Shown here: piece by piece, positions 30,469 through 40,495 of the stretch
How positions within the stretch are numbered: position 1 is the stretch's first letter
Layout of the letters: every line of letters starts with the position of its first letter
Translations under genes and position numbers: made by a program
The notes under the pieces: generated by a model
Database searches by the model: none
The model's input: the letters and a program-made list of their open reading frames with translations, nothing else
What the model was told of the DNA's origin: nothing
Origin: Tissierellia bacterium
GTDB lineage: Bacteria; Bacillota; Clostridia; Tissierellales; Sedimentibacteraceae
Assembly: GCA_028709465.1 (NCBI GenBank)
Contig: JAQVWY010000001.1
Coordinates: forward strand, 1-64,000
Direction of reading: 5' to 3'
Length of the DNA: 64,000 bases

Positions 30469-30504
30469 CATACTTGGTGGATTAACTTCTGCCAAGTATG
30501 TTTT
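30469..30504 (+). terminator. Rho-independent terminator
   Basis: CATACTTGG...CCAAGTATG TTTT. Confidence 0.85.
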
Positions 30505-30550
30505 ATTTAAATCTAAAAGAAATATAAGAATGATTAAGGAGAGGTATTAA

Positions 30551-31285
30551 ATGGCAAAACCCACTAATACAAGTAAGAATACTACTAAAAGAGAAGTTAA
30601 ACAAGAAGTTAAGCAGGAAATAAAAACACCTGAAATTGATATTAAGAATTTAATACAGCAAGTAACAGAAGAAGTAAGTTATAAATTGAAAACAGAATAC
30701 GAATTAAAAATATCAGACTTAGAAAAGAAATTGAGTGAAAAGACTACAGAGATACTTAAAGTTGAAAATAATGTAAAGGTTAATAAAAATAAATATAAGT
30801 TTATTCCTGATAATACTAAAGTAAGGCTTAAAAGTAATATTGGAGGTCTATTTACTTTTAGTGAAGATAGAGGAAAAGTTAGAGTATATTTCCAAATAGA
30901 CAATTTTGGACAAAGCGCAACAATATCTTATGAAGAATTGAGTATTTTTATTAGTTCAAAGCCTACTTTTATTAACAAAGGTGCTATAGCAATTGTTGAT
31001 GCTTATAGTGATACCGATATAACTGTTGAGGATATTATTATTGATAAAAGACTTGAAAAATTATATTTTGATGAAAACAAAATTAATCCGATGTGTATTG
31101 AAGATTTATTTGATGATAATATTACTTCTGAAAAAGAGTTTGAAATGAAATTAAATAATTCTCTTGAAATGGCTGAAACCGTAATGGAGGCAGGTCATAT
31201 TCTTTATAAGAAGGGTTTGTTTACGAATAACACTAAGATGAACACAATAAGACAAATATTTAGAAAACCTAATTTATTTAAGTAA
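30551..31285 (+). CDS. hypothetical protein, coiled-coil N-terminus
   Basis: ORF with GGAGAGG SD. Confidence 0.6.
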   Translation: MAKPTNTSKNTTKREVKQEVKQEIKTPEIDIKNLIQQVTEEVSYKLKTEYELKISDLEKKLSEKTTEILKVENNVKVNKNKYKFIPDNTKVRLKSNIGGLFTFSEDRGKVRVYFQIDNFGQSATISYEELSIFISSKPTFINKGAIAIVDAYSDTDITVEDIIIDKRLEKLYFDENKINPMCIEDLFDDNITSEKEFEMKLNNSLEMAETVMEAGHILYKKGLFTNNTKMNTIRQIFRKPNLFK

Positions 31286-31303
31286 GAAGGGAGATGACAT
31301 ATT

Positions 31304-31732
31304 ATGTCCACCCCTTATAGTGATATTTTTACGAAAGCTAATATTTTATTTGAAGATGCAAGTTTGTTGGCAAATTTAACTGATGATGAATATACAGAGT
31401 TACTAGAAATATTTTTAAGTAAAGGTAAAACACTTTATTTTAAGTCTTGTAAAAAAGATTTGACAGATATAAATGATACTACAAAAGTATTTAATGAAAC
31501 GTTAGATGACGAAGAGCAGTGGATTTTGGCACAATCAATTTTTTTAGTGTGGTTAGAAAAACAATTATATAAAGAAGAGAAATTAAGAGATAGAATTACA
31601 ACTAAGGATTATAACAGTTTTAGCAAAGCTAATTTAATAGATAAATTAACTATATTAAAAAATGATGCATTAAAACAATTAAAATCTCTTGTAATTGATT
31701 ATACCTTCAATTCTTTTGAAGGCTTTAATTAA
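31304..31732 (+). CDS. putative head-tail connector
   Basis: Position; ORF with GGGAG SD. Confidence 0.45.
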   Translation: MSTPYSDIFTKANILFEDASLLANLTDDEYTELLEIFLSKGKTLYFKSCKKDLTDINDTTKVFNETLDDEEQWILAQSIFLVWLEKQLYKEEKLRDRITTKDYNSFSKANLIDKLTILKNDALKQLKSLVIDYTFNSFEGFN

Positions 31733-31764
31733 AATAATATAAAAATAAAAGGAGAGTGTATGGC

Positions 31765-32634
31765 ATGGAATATACACAATTTTTTAAAAAATGGTTTTCA
31801 ACTGCAACTCCATTAGCAGGAGTAAAAGCATCGGGTACACTTACAATTTCAGGTGTAGTTTCGGACACACAGACCGTAACAATTGGAACAAATGTTTATG
31901 AATTTGACATTGATAACACATACACAGCAGGAAGAATTCAAGTTAATGTAGCAGATTTAAGAAATCAGGCTACAAGCACTCTTACTTTTACTGATATTCC
32001 AATTGTTACTGAAACAGTGACGGTAGGTAGTGGTGATGATGCAGAAGTATATGAATTTGTTGCCGCCGCAGGGGATGTTGCTGACCCTGCAAATATTCCA
32101 GTAGTATTAGGTGCTACATTAACAGCAGATAATGCGGTAACAAAACTAGCAGAAGCTATTAGTGCAAATTCTGCTTTAGTGGATGCAACATTTAGTACTG
32201 AAGATGATACAGTAATAATTGTAGCTGATGTTAGAGGTACTGCTGGAAATAGTATTGCAACAACAGAAACATGTACAAACGCTTCTTGGACAGGAGAAAC
32301 ACTTGCTGGAGGTTTAGATACTATAACTGCTTCAAATGCTGTCACAGCTTTAGTTGCTTCTATAACAGCTAATGATGCTTATGTAACTGCTGCTGATGGA
32401 GCAAATGATACAGTTGTTGTTACATATAAATGGGTAGGAACAGATGGTAATGCTATAGCAACTACCGAGACTATGGCGAATGGAGCTTTTGGACATGCTC
32501 ATTTAGAGGGTGGAGTTTATGCAACTCCAGTTAATTGTTCGGCATTTATAATTATAGAAGGTGTTTGGTACATTGCTGATGCTCCAGTAACTAAATATAC
32601 TCTTGGTGGCTGGAAATCTGCTACACCAGCGTAA
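31765..32634 (+). CDS. virion protein with internal tandem beta-rich repeats
   Basis: Two copies of xTADNAVTKLAEAIxAN...GTAGNSIATTETxxN...LxGG(L/V) motif. Confidence 0.6.
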   Translation: MEYTQFFKKWFSTATPLAGVKASGTLTISGVVSDTQTVTIGTNVYEFDIDNTYTAGRIQVNVADLRNQATSTLTFTDIPIVTETVTVGSGDDAEVYEFVAAAGDVADPANIPVVLGATLTADNAVTKLAEAISANSALVDATFSTEDDTVIIVADVRGTAGNSIATTETCTNASWTGETLAGGLDTITASNAVTALVASITANDAYVTAADGANDTVVVTYKWVGTDGNAIATTETMANGAFGHAHLEGGVYATPVNCSAFIIIEGVWYIADAPVTKYTLGGWKSATPA

Positions 32635-32686
32635 TTAATGAAAATTAATAATCTAAATCTAATTATAAGAAAGGAGAATTTTCAAA

Positions 32687-33868
32687 ATGGGTACATATGA
32701 TTTATTTCGTAAAATAGTACAATCAAATTTAACAGCAAAAGAACGTTCTATATCACAAATTCAATATGATATAATATCCGATTTTTATGATTCTCCTTCT
32801 TATAAATCAGTTACAATCAATAATACCCTAAGAGATGTTCAAATCACAGACGAAAATGCCATAAATAAAAATCCAAATAAAAAACGTGTTTTATGCAAAC
32901 CAGAAGAAGATATAAATATAGGCGATGATATACTTTGGAATAGTGAGCATTGGTTGTGTACTAATATTGATAGTGATAAAGAGATATATGCGAAGGGAAT
33001 TATTGAGAGATGTAATAACACCTTAACCTTCTATAAAAACTCTATCTCATATACACTTCCATGTATCATTACTGCTGTTGGAAGTTCAATGGGACTTAGT
33101 GATAATGAAACTAAATATACTTCAGATTTAAATAATGAGATTATAGTTAGAGTATCAAACAATACAATTTCACAGTTAATACAAGTAAATGATATTTTCA
33201 AGATAGGTAAAAGAAACTATAAGATTATGACTGATTCAGACATTGTTGAGTCTGGATTGTTAATTTTTAAAATGCAAGTTGTTTTAGAAGAGCAAGAACA
33301 ACATGTGTTTACTTTGTCAATCCTTAATGAAGATAATTTGCAAATTGCTATTTCTCAATCGTTGACCATTAATGTTGAAGTAACTGATAATGGTGTATCG
33401 GTTAGTAATCCAAATGTTTTATATTCTAGTTCAGATGAAGATATAGCAACTATAAATAGCGATGGAGTTGTGACTTTATTGAGTGAAGGTATTATTGAAT
33501 TTACAGCTACTTTAACAAGTGATAATACGGTTAGTGATAACGTTACTGTTGAGGTTGTTGCGGAAGAACAAAATAATTATACTGTAAATATTTCTGGTAG
33601 TACTTCAATAATTAAAGGTTACACAGAAGATTATAGTTGTATTTTTAAAAATAATGGAGTTGCTTATAGTGATAATTCGACTTTCTATTTAAAAGCCGAT
33701 GATAATGTGAGTGAAACTATTCTTGCTTCAATTACTACGCAAAATGTAACAAATAACACTTGTACGATTCGTGGTGTAGGGTTGGGTTATGTTAAGTTAT
33801 TTGTGAGAAATGAAGATAGTAGCATTGTGAGTGATGGTTATAGAATCAAAGTAGAGAATTTATTTTAA
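32687..33868 (+). CDS. virion protein with BIG2-type Ig-like domain(s)
   Basis: VSNPNVLYSSSDEDIATINSDGVVTLLSEGIIEFTATL bacterial Ig-like 2 signature. Confidence 0.65.
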   Translation: MGTYDLFRKIVQSNLTAKERSISQIQYDIISDFYDSPSYKSVTINNTLRDVQITDENAINKNPNKKRVLCKPEEDINIGDDILWNSEHWLCTNIDSDKEIYAKGIIERCNNTLTFYKNSISYTLPCIITAVGSSMGLSDNETKYTSDLNNEIIVRVSNNTISQLIQVNDIFKIGKRNYKIMTDSDIVESGLLIFKMQVVLEEQEQHVFTLSILNEDNLQIAISQSLTINVEVTDNGVSVSNPNVLYSSSDEDIATINSDGVVTLLSEGIIEFTATLTSDNTVSDNVTVEVVAEEQNNYTVNISGSTSIIKGYTEDYSCIFKNNGVAYSDNSTFYLKADDNVSETILASITTQNVTNNTCTIRGVGLGYVKLFVRNEDSSIVSDGYRIKVENLF

Positions 33869-33932
33869 AGAAGGTTTTAAAGAATAAATATTTCTTACCT
33901 TCTTATCTTCATGCTTAAAGGAGGTATTATAG

Positions 33933-34433
33933 TTGTCAAGCAGTTTAAAGTTTGAAAATATAGAGTCTAATCTAGTTAATTTATTTACACTTCTATATTT
34001 TAATCAAAACATTTCAAAATATGTTTATTATTTAGTAGATGATCCATTGTCAATAACAGAAGACGTTCCAGTTGATTTAAAAGACGAAGGTTATTATTTA
34101 TTAACTGTATTTGACAATTCAATACCACAAATAGAAAAAATAAGAATTTTTTTAAATCCATATAGTGGTAATTTGAAAAAGATTGGTACAGGAGAAATTT
34201 TATATCAAATGGATATTATTGTACCTAATACAAAATGGATTCTTAATGGTATGGGTCAAATTAGAGCTTTTAGAATTGCGAATGAATTTAATAAAATGGT
34301 TGATGGAAAACCTGTTGCTGGTATAGGAAGTGTATGTATTGAAGGTTTTAGAACATTTAAAGTAAATGATACTTATTCTGGAGTATCACTTTTTATATCT
34401 ACTTCAGCATTAACAACAAAGAGTGGTGTTTGA
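33933..34433 (+). CDS. structural/neck protein (hypothetical)
   Basis: ORF with AAAGGAGG SD, TTG start. Confidence 0.5.
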   Translation: MSSSLKFENIESNLVNLFTLLYFNQNISKYVYYLVDDPLSITEDVPVDLKDEGYYLLTVFDNSIPQIEKIRIFLNPYSGNLKKIGTGEILYQMDIIVPNTKWILNGMGQIRAFRIANEFNKMVDGKPVAGIGSVCIEGFRTFKVNDTYSGVSLFISTSALTTKSGV

Positions 34434-35128
34434 TTCAATTGGAAGATAATTTAAAAACTTTAATCAAAACCAATGCTTTTTTAGGTTATAACATAATTAT
34501 TGAAGAAAATATGGGATTTTTTAAATGTCCAAGAATAGATGATTTAAAAGAGAATTTAATGATTTATATATATTTATTTAATAAGTATATTGATTTATAT
34601 GAAGATGATAAAAGTAGTTTCTATTATGTATTATTTTTAAATGAAAAATATTTTCAAGAATTTGCTTCTATGTTATATTTCTTTTTTCAAACAGAGCAAA
34701 TCAAATTAAAAGACCAAAAATTGTATTTTAACGAAAAAAATTTTATGGATGAAAATAATATTTCAATTTTTATGGAGTCTTTACGTGTTTTACATCACTT
34801 TGATAAAAAAAATGATGATTATAAACCTGCAAATAAGATTGCGGCTGAAATGATGGCTAGAGCTAGAAAATTAAAAAAAGAAATGGAAGCAAAAATTAAA
34901 CAAAAAGATGGAATTGGATTTCTTGAAATAATGTCTACCGTAAGTGCTAGGCATGCTTCTATAAATCCTACAAATATAGGTCAGTTAAATTACTATCAAA
35001 TTATTGACCAATATAAAAGATTAATGATGATTGATATATATACTCCTTGTTTATATGGTAATGCAACGGAAGAATATATTAAAAAAAATAATGTTAAACA
35101 TTATAGTTTAAAGATTATAAATGAATAA
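34430..35128 (+). CDS. hypothetical structural protein
   Basis: TTGA overlap with previous stop. Confidence 0.5.
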   Translation: MIQLEDNLKTLIKTNAFLGYNIIIEENMGFFKCPRIDDLKENLMIYIYLFNKYIDLYEDDKSSFYYVLFLNEKYFQEFASMLYFFFQTEQIKLKDQKLYFNEKNFMDENNISIFMESLRVLHHFDKKNDDYKPANKIAAEMMARARKLKKEMEAKIKQKDGIGFLEIMSTVSARHASINPTNIGQLNYYQIIDQYKRLMMIDIYTPCLYGNATEEYIKKNNVKHYSLKIINE

Positions 35129-35155
35129 AATAAATTTATTTAAGGAGGAATATAA

Positions 35156-35953
35156 ATGAGTAATACTTTCGTAATAAAAGAAGTTTTGGATTATAATGTG
35201 TCTGGATATGCAACTTCTGGTTATGGCAATTTTTTATTTTCTGTAGATTATGCTAAAAGTTCTACAGTTCAGACAACAGCAGAAAGACTTCCAATTAGGG
35301 GTGGACAGGGGAATTATAAAATAATGGATTTAGACCACACTAAAGATTGTATGTTTAACTCAGTTTTACCACTTGTTGATATTAAGGCTTTAGCAGTAAA
35401 ACTTGGAAGAACTGTAACAACTGGTGCTGTTTCTGCTCCAATAAAAGAAATTTTATCAGCAAGTGCATCAAATACTATTACATTATCTCATACTCCATTA
35501 ACAGGAACTTTAAAGATATATAAACTTAGTGGAGAGAGAGATTTGGGAGTAGAACAGACAGTTGGTACTCCAGCATCTACAGTGAATACTTATAGTATTT
35601 CTACGGCTACAGTTACACTTAATGCTACAACTGCACCTCAAGGAACTAAATTTGTTTGTTTCTATGATTATACTTCTGGTACAGCGGCAGAAAATATAAA
35701 AATTACTGCGGCAGATTTCCCATCATTTATTACAATAACTGGTAGAGGATTAGTTGATGATGATGTGACTGGTTTAAAAGTGCCTGTTTCATTCAAAGTA
35801 CATAAAGCTAAAGTAAAACCAGAATTTGAATTAACAATGGCTTCAGATGCTGCAACAGAATTAGCTTTTGATTGTGATTGCTATACTATACTCAATGCTA
35901 ATGCTGAAAGGGAATTCGTAGATATCGTAAAGCTCAATGACGAGGCGGCTTAA
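35156..35953 (+). CDS. major tail (tube) protein
   Basis: Position, size and beta-rich composition; strong AAGGAGG SD. Confidence 0.6.
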   Translation: MSNTFVIKEVLDYNVSGYATSGYGNFLFSVDYAKSSTVQTTAERLPIRGGQGNYKIMDLDHTKDCMFNSVLPLVDIKALAVKLGRTVTTGAVSAPIKEILSASASNTITLSHTPLTGTLKIYKLSGERDLGVEQTVGTPASTVNTYSISTATVTLNATTAPQGTKFVCFYDYTSGTAAENIKITAADFPSFITITGRGLVDDDVTGLKVPVSFKVHKAKVKPEFELTMASDAATELAFDCDCYTILNANAEREFVDIVKLNDEAA

Positions 35954-35956
35954 TAT

Positions 35957-36136
35957 ATGAAATATTTAAAATATAATCATCCAGCATCTATGAAATATAA
36001 TATAAATCAAGTATACGAACTGGAAGAATTAAAGAAAGAATTGAGTATAGAAATGATTAAAGTTTTATTTGAACCTATTGACTTTAAATTTGAAGACTTA
36101 GAATCAAAGAAAAAAGTTCAGAAAATTGAAGAGTAA
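35957..36136 (+). CDS. small hypothetical protein (59 aa)
   Basis: Read by hand; MKYLKYNHPASMKYNINQVYELEELKKEL... Confidence 0.5.
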   Translation: MKYLKYNHPASMKYNINQVYELEELKKELSIEMIKVLFEPIDFKFEDLESKKKVQKIEE

Positions 36137-36152
36137 AAAATAAAATAAACTT

Positions 36153-36215
36153 ATAGAGATAAGGTTAAAGAAAGCTAAATTAAAGCTATTCAATAGCTTT
36201 ATCTCTATTTTTTTT
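36153..36215 (+). terminator. Rho-independent terminator
   Basis: ATAGAGATAA...TTATCTCTAT followed by T8. Confidence 0.75.
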
Positions 36216-36535
36216 ACTCAAAAATCCATACAAAATGCACCTTTGGTGGAAAAGTGAAAAACAGTTGTTTAATTTAATCTATAATAAATCGAATTATTAG
36301 GTGGATAGTTTATATTAAATCACCCTAATCTTTTCTTACAGATTAATATAATAATTCACAGACATATTGTAGGAGTATAATTATTTGAATTTTAAATTAG
36401 AAAATAACGGCAAACGCTTAAAATATATTTTAAATAAAATTATCAAGGGTAGAAAATTTAATTATCTTTTGCTCTTTTTATATTTCCATTAATAATTTAA
36501 AAAATAAAAAAATAAAATCTAAGGGGGAATTATAA

Positions 36536-36874
36536 ATGAGTGTAATAGCAAATTGGGTTTTTCAAAGTGCCTCAACAGCAACAGGAAATGGTTATGAATA
36601 TATAGTATCTAATGTAGGAGCAAATACAACAATGGCAATATCTATATCTGGAACAGCAACTGCTAGAACTGTAGTTTTTGAAGGTAAGGGACTTGTGGGA
36701 GACTATGTTGCAATTAAATGTTACAATTCTACTACTGGAACATTAGCATCCCAAACAACGGGAACTACAGATGAAATTTGGATTGCAGACTTAACAGGTT
36801 TAAGTAAATTTAGATGTCATATTTCTTCAATTGCTGATAATTCTCTTTCTATAAGCGGAAAGGTGGTAGAATAA
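36536..36874 (+). CDS. small beta-rich virion-associated protein
   Basis: Ser/Thr/Gly-rich beta pattern; SD AAGGGGGA. Confidence 0.55.
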   Translation: MSVIANWVFQSASTATGNGYEYIVSNVGANTTMAISISGTATARTVVFEGKGLVGDYVAIKCYNSTTGTLASQTTGTTDEIWIADLTGLSKFRCHISSIADNSLSISGKVVE

Positions 36875-36875
36875 T

Positions 36876-38030
36876 ATGACTATTGATAATATTGCTAGAG
36901 GTTTAGCTACAAACATTAAAATATCACAATTAACAACAAACAATAGTTATCAAGCAGGACAGGTATTATGTGCCAATATAGATGATACATTTTGTTGGCA
37001 GGATAGACCGACTGAATTGACATTTCAAGATTTAATCATTAATGCTTTCAAACAAACAAAATATGTATATGTATCAAAAGATGGAAGTGATGAAACTGGT
37101 GATGGTGGTATATATAATCCATTTTTAACTATAAATACAGCATTAGATAATGCTACTTCAGGAACTACTATTTTTGTTTTGCCTGGAACTTATGAAGAAG
37201 ATATTATATTTAAAGCAGGTGTAAATATTACTTCATCTATTAGATTAGCTGTTTATATAGTGGGCAATCATACTGCTAATTTTTCAGGCACAGTTGTATG
37301 TAATAATGTTATATTTAATTCAACTTCAGGGAACACATTAACTTTTTCTGGTACAAATGCTCAAAATTTTCAATTAATAAGTGCGAGTGTTTATTCAACT
37401 AATGGAGATGCTATAAGCTGGACAAATACAAATGCTTCTAGTAAGATTTACTTTGAAGATGGTACTTGTTATGTATCTACAAGCGGAGCAAACGCAAGAT
37501 GTTTTTATAGTTCTTCAACAGCAAAAGGCTCATTTATATTAAGTAGAGTGTCTTTAAAAATTAATAATCCTGATAATGTATGTCTTGCTATTGGTGGAGC
37601 TATATCATTTACGCATACATCAGATGCTATTATAGGTCAAGTTATTGTAAGCAATTCTGCAAATGTAAATATTGGATTTGTTTCAATGACTACAACCTCT
37701 GTTGAGATATTAAATACAACATCAACAGGCACAACAATTTTAATGACTGATACTATATCTACTACAGCAAGTCCGGCTATTACTGGTAGTGGTATATTAT
37801 TAGTAGGTGCATTACTATATACGAGTACTGGCATAGGCACAGCTAATACTTTAAATGGTGGTTTAGGGGCAATAACCTTACCTATGAGTAATGTTAAATT
37901 AAGAGCAAATACATTAGTACCTGTTAATCAGGTTTTAGCAGGACAAAATGATGGTAATATTGAGTATGATGGAATAGATTTGTATTTTACAATAGGTACG
38001 ACAAGAAAAAAAGTGGCATTTGTATCATAA
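36876..38030 (+). CDS. right-handed beta-helix (pectate-lyase-like) virion protein
   Basis: VYVSKDGSDETGDGGIYNPFLTINTALDNATSGTTIFVLPGTYEEDIIF plus repetitive beta-helix pattern. Confidence 0.75.
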   Translation: MTIDNIARGLATNIKISQLTTNNSYQAGQVLCANIDDTFCWQDRPTELTFQDLIINAFKQTKYVYVSKDGSDETGDGGIYNPFLTINTALDNATSGTTIFVLPGTYEEDIIFKAGVNITSSIRLAVYIVGNHTANFSGTVVCNNVIFNSTSGNTLTFSGTNAQNFQLISASVYSTNGDAISWTNTNASSKIYFEDGTCYVSTSGANARCFYSSSTAKGSFILSRVSLKINNPDNVCLAIGGAISFTHTSDAIIGQVIVSNSANVNIGFVSMTTTSVEILNTTSTGTTILMTDTISTTASPAITGSGILLVGALLYTSTGIGTANTLNGGLGAITLPMSNVKLRANTLVPVNQVLAGQNDGNIEYDGIDLYFTIGTTRKKVAFVS

Positions 38031-38060
38031 AAAGAGACTTGAAACATAGTCTCTTTTAAT
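38030..38060 (+). terminator. Rho-independent terminator
   Basis: AAAAGAGACT tgaaacat AGTCTCTTTT. Confidence 0.85.
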
Positions 38061-38176
38061 TTTGGAAAAGCAGAAATACTTAATAAAAAGATTTAAATAA
38101 ATTTAATGTTAATGTATTGTTTCCTTCTGATTTATAGGAGGATTTTTTTTAAATTTTTAATTAGGAGTGAGGTTTA

Positions 38177-39223
38177 ATGGCAGGAAGACAAAGAGTTTAT
38201 AATAGAACATATTCACCAGAAGAATGGGAATTAGTTAATCAGAAAAATAAAGATGTAATGGATGACTTCCTTGAAGAATACAAACAAAGGAAATTAAAGA
38301 AAGGTACTATTGATTCATATTTTCAAGATTTAAGAATCATTATGATTTATGTGAAAAACTTTTGTGGAAATAAATGTGTTCTTGAATTAGGTAAAAAGGA
38401 TTTTAGAAGATTGAGTATATGGTTAAGTGAGGATTTGCAATTATCTAGTGCAAGAGTAAATAGAATGATGAGTGCTACTAGGTCTATGCTTTCTTATTGT
38501 GAAGATGATGATGAAACAGAATATGAAAATAATGTTGCTAGAAAAGTTAAAGGTTTACCTAAAGAACCTGTAAAGACAAATGAAGAAGATTTCTTTATGA
38601 CATATGACCAAGTTATGAGAGTAAGAGAAGAATTATTAAAAAGAGGTAAGATTCAGCTTTGTTTATTACATATGCTTTTATTTGATTCTGGAGGCAGAAG
38701 GAATGAAGTATATCAGGTAAAGAAACAAGATATGGTTGAAGGTAATAAAACAAATACTGTAGTTGGTAAAAGGGGTAAAGTATTTCCTTTGGTATTTTTA
38801 AATGATACTAGAGAATTAGCAAGACAGTTTTTTGAAAAGCGTGGAATAGATAAAATTGACTCTTTGTGGGTTGTAGGTAAGGGTGAAAATGCTAGAAAGG
38901 TTACTTACAACACTTTATATAGTAGAGTTGTTGCTATTTCAGAAATTCTAAGTGAGCTAGAAGGTAGAGAAATCAACATCTTTCCGCACAGCTATAGGCA
39001 TTCAAGAACTGAGTGCTTATTACAAGGTCAAGACCCACGTATCATTGATGTGGCAACGGGTAAACCAAAGAAATTTACTCTTGAGGAAGTACAACTATTC
39101 CTTCACCATTCCGACCCTAAGACAACGCAAGGTTACGCGAAAGACCATAGTGAAGAGATAATTGACACTATGTTTAATTTTGATGATAAAGAAATTGATG
39201 AAGATGCAGAAGAAATTCAATAA
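38177..39223 (+). CDS. tyrosine recombinase with complete catalytic set
   Basis: R (GGRRNEV), K (GKRGKVFPL), HSYRHSR, HHSDPKTTQGYAK. Confidence 0.85.
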   Translation: MAGRQRVYNRTYSPEEWELVNQKNKDVMDDFLEEYKQRKLKKGTIDSYFQDLRIIMIYVKNFCGNKCVLELGKKDFRRLSIWLSEDLQLSSARVNRMMSATRSMLSYCEDDDETEYENNVARKVKGLPKEPVKTNEEDFFMTYDQVMRVREELLKRGKIQLCLLHMLLFDSGGRRNEVYQVKKQDMVEGNKTNTVVGKRGKVFPLVFLNDTRELARQFFEKRGIDKIDSLWVVGKGENARKVTYNTLYSRVVAISEILSELEGREINIFPHSYRHSRTECLLQGQDPRIIDVATGKPKKFTLEEVQLFLHHSDPKTTQGYAKDHSEEIIDTMFNFDDKEIDEDAEEIQ

Positions 39224-39332
39224 ATAGTTAGTTTGGTTGAAATATTTTATTGTGGCAGAACGGTTAGATTTTTAACAAAGTTAGTAAAATTTTAAATAAA
39301 TTTATAAAGGAATATAAGGAGGAAATAAATTA

Positions 39333-39917
39333 ATGAAACTCAGTGAAATCAAAACTGCACTAGAAATGGGAAATAAATTAGAGTCATTAGGTATAGAGGT
39401 GAAACCATATTTACCTATAATATCTAAAACATTAATGATATTAGGATATAAAGATAAAGATACAACTCAAAATGGTATTATAGATGAATGTATAAAAATA
39501 GAAAATGGAATAGCATATATAAATCATTTTAAAAAAGATATGGCTACAGTATGTGCGGTTATAAATTGGTATGTGAATTTTGAGATTGATAATATTGACA
39601 TTCCTGAATATTATATGGTTTATGATTACTACATAACTTCTGGATTATGGAATTATGTTAAAAATCAATTAGGTAATGAATATGAAGTGTTGTTAAATTT
39701 AATAGATAAATCTATTGAAGAGGAATTAAGAAAACATAACTCTATTGAATCAGTGGTTAACAATAACTTAAATAAATTAATTGATAAAATTCCTACAGAT
39801 ATGCAACTTAAATCATTAGCTAGAACACTCGTTAGAGATTTTAATAGTCTTAACTGGAATCAGATTCCAAAAATAAAAGAAATATTTGAAACAGTACAAG
39901 GTAAGAAATTAGAGTAG
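39333..39917 (+). CDS. hypothetical, possible tail assembly chaperone
   Basis: Position upstream of tape measure; AAGGAGG SD. Confidence 0.45.
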   Translation: MKLSEIKTALEMGNKLESLGIEVKPYLPIISKTLMILGYKDKDTTQNGIIDECIKIENGIAYINHFKKDMATVCAVINWYVNFEIDNIDIPEYYMVYDYYITSGLWNYVKNQLGNEYEVLLNLIDKSIEEELRKHNSIESVVNNNLNKLIDKIPTDMQLKSLARTLVRDFNSLNWNQIPKIKEIFETVQGKKLE

Positions 39918-39925
39918 GTGAAATT

Positions 39926-40444
39926 ATGTCTAATAAAGGATTTGTAAATTTAGATAAAATTATAAATAAATTTATGAAACAAATAGAAGAGTCGGTTATA
40001 GTGGATTTAAATAAAATAGGTGAAGAGGTTAAGGGAGTTCTAAGAAATAATGTTCGTGTATTGTGGTATGAAAGAAATGGTATGAATTGGGAGCCACAAG
40101 ATTATGAAAGAACATACCAACTAATAGACAGTATCACTTGTAAAAAAGTTATAAAAATAGGAAATAAATATCAAGTAGAAATATTTTTTGATACGGATAA
40201 AATACAACCTATGTATGGTACAGATGATAAACATTGGACTAGACATATGAGTGTTGTGAATTATAGTGATGTGTCTGAAGCAATTCCACTATGGATTGAA
40301 GAAGGTAATAATAACAGTAGAATATACTCTTATGAAGGTGTACATCCAGTTCAAGAAACAAAAGAATGGATTAAAAATGATAATTACATAAAAGAAAGGT
40401 TAAAGGAATTGTTAGAAATGCAAGGTTATAAAGTTATTGGTTAA
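39926..40444 (+). CDS. HK97 gp10-like/tail completion protein
   Basis: Size, basic N-terminus and position. Confidence 0.45.
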   Translation: MSNKGFVNLDKIINKFMKQIEESVIVDLNKIGEEVKGVLRNNVRVLWYERNGMNWEPQDYERTYQLIDSITCKKVIKIGNKYQVEIFFDTDKIQPMYGTDDKHWTRHMSVVNYSDVSEAIPLWIEEGNNNSRIYSYEGVHPVQETKEWIKNDNYIKERLKELLEMQGYKVIG

Positions 40445-40464
40445 GGAGGTTACACCTCCTTTTT
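40443..40464 (+). terminator. Rho-independent terminator
   Basis: AAGGAGGT tac ACCTCCTTTTT overlapping the stop codon. Confidence 0.7.
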
Positions 40465-40495
40465 ATATTGTTTTAGAAAGGAGTGTGATATATAA

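Noticed and set aside
33933-35128. Programmed frameshift tail-chaperone pair
   Set aside because: The overlap is a simple TTGA stop/start with no slippery heptamer; position is upstream of the tail tube gene.
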